Assembly (NCBI GenBank): GCA_017467745.1
Contig: JAFUKV010000126.1
Coordinates: forward strand, 1-17,926
Direction: 5' to 3'
Origin: Bacteroidaceae bacterium
GTDB taxonomy: Bacteria > Bacteroidota > Bacteroidia > Bacteroidales > CHK158-818
Length of the DNA stretch: 17,926 nucleotides
The notes under the pieces were generated by a model that was not told the origin of the DNA, did not search any database, and saw only the letters and a program-made list of their open reading frames with translations. The position numbers and the translations under genes are program-made. The first letter of the stretch is position 1, and each line of letters begins with the position of its first letter. Below are positions 15,753 through 17,926 of this stretch, one piece after another.

Positions 15753-16697
15753 TTATCGTTTTATTTTGACTGCTCGGACGGGCTGCGTGGCCGGTAATAT
15801 TCCGGCTTTCAGTATGATACGCTGTCCTCTGTCCGAAGCCATGAATGTTGAAAATCCAACGGAAAGACCATTGTGCGTATTGTTTAGCAATATATAAATA
15901 TTGCGTCTTAACGGATATTTTTGAAGTTGTATATAAGCTTGATATGGTTTGTAGCTGTTTTCGGGAGTTGCGGTGTCTTCTGTGCTGACACTCATCACTC
16001 TTAAATTGTTAAGGAATGTGAGATTGGTTGAATCGCTTTTGTCTCCGATCCAACTAACACCGATAACACCGATAGCGCCTTCGTTTTTCGAAACAAAATC
16101 GATAACGCCTTTATTTGTTTGTTGTGCGGTTAGGTTAGGGGAGAGGCTGTCTCCTTTGCAAATCGAATCAATAGCGAAGCGTACGCTACTTGAATTTGGA
16201 TTATCGAAAACCAATTGCAGTTTTCCTGCTTTTGAATTCGGGTTAAGTTGTTTCCATGAATCGATTTCTCCGGTCAATATTTTTTTTAGGTTAGACATGG
16301 TTATAAGCGTATCGGGATTCTCTTTGTTGGTAATGAGCGCAATTCCGTCTATTGCGATACGAATTTCCCGAACCATGAAATTTCGTTGTTTCATCGAATT
16401 TTTTTCGGCTTCACTTAATTGCCGGGTGGCAATGGCCATACGTACGCTATCCTGTAAAAAGAGGTTCATTACATTTCTCTCGTCCGTGTAAATTGGAATG
16501 ATATTGGCATCTGGGTATAGACTTTCGAATACGAGAATTTCTTGTTCGATAATCGGCTCGAAACTTTCGTCTGCGCAGAGTGTTATCATTCCGGAACTGA
16601 TAGTGTCGCGCGGTTTCTTTTTTTCATCTCCTTTGCAGGCAAACAGTATTGGTATTACAACCAATATCATTATTGCGTATATCGTCAATTTTTTCAT
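15753..16697 (-). CDS. PstS-like periplasmic-binding lipoprotein
   Basis: Protein of 314 residues with a lipoprotein signal: basic MKKLT, hydrophobic core, lipobox ILFAC with Cys21 as the lipidation site. The mature part has the pattern of the PstS-like family of solute-binding proteins, for example RMAIATRQLSEAEKN, IAIDGIALITNKENP, LKKILTGEIDSWKQLNP and KNEGAIGVIGVSWIGD. The GSxT and R-D-x-S-G-T-type phosphate loops of true PstS are not seen; the corresponding segment reads DNPNSSSVRFAID. No pstC, pstA or pstB is nearby. The gene sits 18 nt after a small membrane protein and downstream of tonB. I infer a surface or periplasmic binding protein whose ligand may not be phosphate; assignment to phosphate uptake would be unsafe. 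Confidence 0.82.
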   Translation of the reverse strand: MKKLTIYAIMILVVIPILFACKGDEKKKPRDTISSGMITLCADESFEPIIEQEILVFESLYPDANIIPIYTDERNVMNLFLQDSVRMAIATRQLSEAEKNSMKQRNFMVREIRIAIDGIALITNKENPDTLITMSNLKKILTGEIDSWKQLNPNSKAGKLQLVFDNPNSSSVRFAIDSICKGDSLSPNLTAQQTNKGVIDFVSKNEGAIGVIGVSWIGDKSDSTNLTFLNNLRVMSVSTEDTATPENSYKPYQAYIQLQKYPLRRNIYILLNNTHNGLSVGFSTFMASDRGQRIILKAGILPATQPVRAVKIKR

Positions 16698-16715
16698 TTT
16701 TTTTCGACTTTACCA

Positions 16716-16937
16716 TTAAAAAGATCTTACTAAACGGTATGCTCTGAAAATACCATACAAAAATAATAAAACTCCTGCAATGTAACGGAAGTATTCAGGT
16801 AGATTTTGATTGAAGATAGATGAAAAAATCATTAAATAGGCCATACCGCAATAAACAACTATCATTAATATGCCAAAAAGCATACCAGTTGTTGTTATCG
16901 GTTTTTTTTGTCGGGATAGATTTTCGTTTTTTTCCAT
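16716..16937 (-). CDS. Small two-helix membrane protein of unknown function
   Basis: A 73-residue protein: a polar basic N-terminus (EKNENLSRQKKP), one transmembrane helix at about 18-40 (MLFGILMIVVYCGMAYLMIF), a short loop containing NQNLPEYFR, and a second helix at about 48-66 ending in basic residues (RAYRLVR). The topology suggests both ends in the cytoplasm. I recognise no family. Placement supports it as a real gene: it lies 18 nt before the PstS-like gene and on the same strand, 134 nt after tonB, with a strong hairpin in the spacer. The frame ends cleanly and there is no competing gene on either strand. Confidence 0.7.
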   Translation of the reverse strand: MEKNENLSRQKKPITTTGMLFGILMIVVYCGMAYLMIFSSIFNQNLPEYFRYIAGVLLFLYGIFRAYRLVRSF

Positions 16938-16980
16938 AACGGTTTGTTTTTAATTGGTAAATATGTTCCCTCTTTATAAC

Positions 16981-17032
16981 AAGTTATCCGCAGTTTATAC
17001 TCTTAATAAAGTATAAAACTGCGGAATAACTT
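16981..17032 (-). terminator. Long hairpin between tonB and the downstream small gene
   Basis: An imperfect inverted repeat of about 21 bp: left arm 16981-17001, right arm 17010-17032, loop of 8 nt (CTTAATAA on the plus strand). The arms match except for two single-base bulges, with a GC-rich centre (CCGCAGTTT and AAACTGCGG). It lies about 40 nt past the tonB stop. On the minus strand it is not followed by a clean U-run (it continues GTTATAAAG), so it could be a partial terminator, a processing site or an mRNA-stabilising structure. A smaller hairpin with the related core TCCGC-AAA-GCGGA lies at 17044-17056, between it and the tonB stop. Confidence 0.6.
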
Positions 17033-17070
17033 ATTTCGTATTTTCCGCAAAGCGGATTTGTCTTGTTAAT

Positions 17071-17892
17071 CTATGTGCGAAGTCTGAAACGGATAGGTAT
17101 TTGGTAGTAAGAGTTTACCGCATGTCCGTTTTGTTTTGCAGGCTGCCATTTCGGTGATTGTTGTACTGCTTTCACGGCCGCTTTATCACAGTCGGGGTCA
17201 ATACCTCTCAGCACTTCAACATTGCTAACTTCTCCGGTTTTAGAAACAATGAATCTTACATATACAGTTCCTTGAATATTGTTTTCACGGGCAGATTCCG
17301 GATATTCCAAGTGGTCATAAACGAATTTATTGAATTCTTGTACGCCTCCGGGATATTCTGCTTTTTGTTCTACAATTTCATAAACCGTATTGTCTTCTTT
17401 CGGTGCTTCTTCTACAACTTCTTGTACTTCGGCGATGTCTTTACCGTTTACTTCATCCGTACCTTGTACGTCGGCGATAGAAATAGCAACATTCGACTCA
17501 ATCAATTCATCTTGTGTTTTTATTTCTTCTTCTTCGGGTACTTCTTCGTCTTTAACAGGCTTGGGAGGTACGAATTTGATAGAACTTTTCAATGGAGGAG
17601 GCGGTGGAAGATCCGGTTTTACAATGTCTTGTTTTTCTTGTTCTTCCGGAGCTTCAAACTGCGATAATTCTGTAACCGTAGTTATAGCCTCTTCTTCTGC
17701 TTTTTCGGGAATAGCGAGTTTTAACAATGCCGGAAAGCTGAACGCTAAGATTGCAACAATAAGAATGATAAGCATTGCTATATTGTGGCGTTTGGGAGAT
17801 GTTTTACGTAATATATACGCTCCGTAATCTTTATTCTTGCCTTCAAAAACTAACTCGCACCACTCAGTCGAAGTTAAATCTATTTTTGCCAT
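17071..17892 (-). CDS. tonB: TonB energy transducer
   Basis: Inner-membrane-anchored protein (273 residues) that carries energy from an ExbB-ExbD motor to outer-membrane TonB-dependent transporters. It starts with a cytoplasmic segment usual in Bacteroidota TonB proteins (DLTSTEWCELVFEGKNKDYG, residues 5-24), then one transmembrane helix at about 37-60. The periplasmic linker is rich in Glu and Pro with PPPPP at 96-100 and KFVPPKPVKDEE. The C-terminal TonB domain (about 185-272) contains YPGGVQEFNKFVYDHLEYPE, ENNIQGTVYVRFIVSKTGEV and WQPAKQNGHAVNSYYQIPIRF. Only 34 nt of upstream sequence lies in the window, so exbB and exbD, which are expected upstream, cannot be seen. Many paralogues exist in such genomes, so the exact substrate range is unknown. 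Confidence 0.95.
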   Translation of the reverse strand: MAKIDLTSTEWCELVFEGKNKDYGAYILRKTSPKRHNIAMLIILIVAILAFSFPALLKLAIPEKAEEEAITTVTELSQFEAPEEQEKQDIVKPDLPPPPPLKSSIKFVPPKPVKDEEVPEEEEIKTQDELIESNVAISIADVQGTDEVNGKDIAEVQEVVEEAPKEDNTVYEIVEQKAEYPGGVQEFNKFVYDHLEYPESARENNIQGTVYVRFIVSKTGEVSNVEVLRGIDPDCDKAAVKAVQQSPKWQPAKQNGHAVNSYYQIPIRFRLRT

Positions 17893-17926
17893 TTTTCTTC
17901 TAATTTTTAATGCTTGTTAGTTTACA

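Noticed and set aside
15973..16491. 172-codon plus-strand frame
   Set aside because: Antisense to the PstS-like gene, which has a lipobox, family motifs and operon context.
17158..17827. Plus-strand frames opposite tonB
   Set aside because: Phe- or Ser-rich low-complexity translations created by the Glu- and Lys-rich codons of tonB read backwards.
1..17926. CRISPR array, insertion sequence, integrase, tRNA or rRNA
   Set aside because: No regularly spaced direct repeats, no transposase-like or integrase-like frame and no cloverleaf sequence were seen on reading both strands.

Overview
The window reads as chromosomal DNA of a Bacteroidales bacterium (phylum Bacteroidota). The support is protein-level: a TonB with the N-terminal cytoplasmic segment typical of this group, an ATP synthase operon in the order D-C-B-E-F-H-A-G with a short epsilon and a signal-peptide-bearing subunit a, a fused nuoCD, and a complex I cluster without nuoE, nuoF and nuoG. 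Shine-Dalgarno sequences are mostly absent, which also fits the phylum. I cannot name a genus. Every convincing gene lies on the minus strand, so transcription runs from high to low coordinates.

Region 1 (about 17.9 kb down to 14.06 kb) holds an envelope gene set: tonB, a strong hairpin, a 73-residue two-helix membrane protein, a PstS-like solute-binding lipoprotein and a secreted TPR protein. A terminator-like hairpin lies just after the TPR stop. Region 2 (13339-14115) is an AT-rich spacer of about 780 nt with no convincing gene. It probably carries the promoter and leader of the operon that follows.

Region 3 (13.34 kb to the window's start) is a bioenergetic supercluster: nuoA, nuoB, nuoCD and nuoH, then a complete F1Fo-ATP synthase operon (atpD, C, B, E, F, H, A, G), then nuoI, nuoJ, nuoK and nuoL. 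nuoL runs off the left edge, and nuoM and nuoN presumably follow. The whole ATP synthase operon is thus nested between nuoH and nuoI, co-oriented, with spacers of only 59 and 82 nt at the junctions. The proton pump that generates the ion gradient and the synthase that uses it are likely transcribed together. No NADH-dehydrogenase module is encoded, so this complex I probably takes electrons from a donor other than NADH by the canonical NuoEFG route.

The most notable observations are the nested nuo/atp arrangement, the absence of nuoEFG, an epsilon subunit lacking its inhibitory C-terminal helices, a c subunit without the classical Na+ ligands, and the TonB-adjacent PstS-like lipoprotein that lacks the usual phosphate-binding signature. 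I saw no mobile element, CRISPR array, rRNA or tRNA. Most of the content belongs to known families; what may be undescribed is the arrangement rather than a new protein system.
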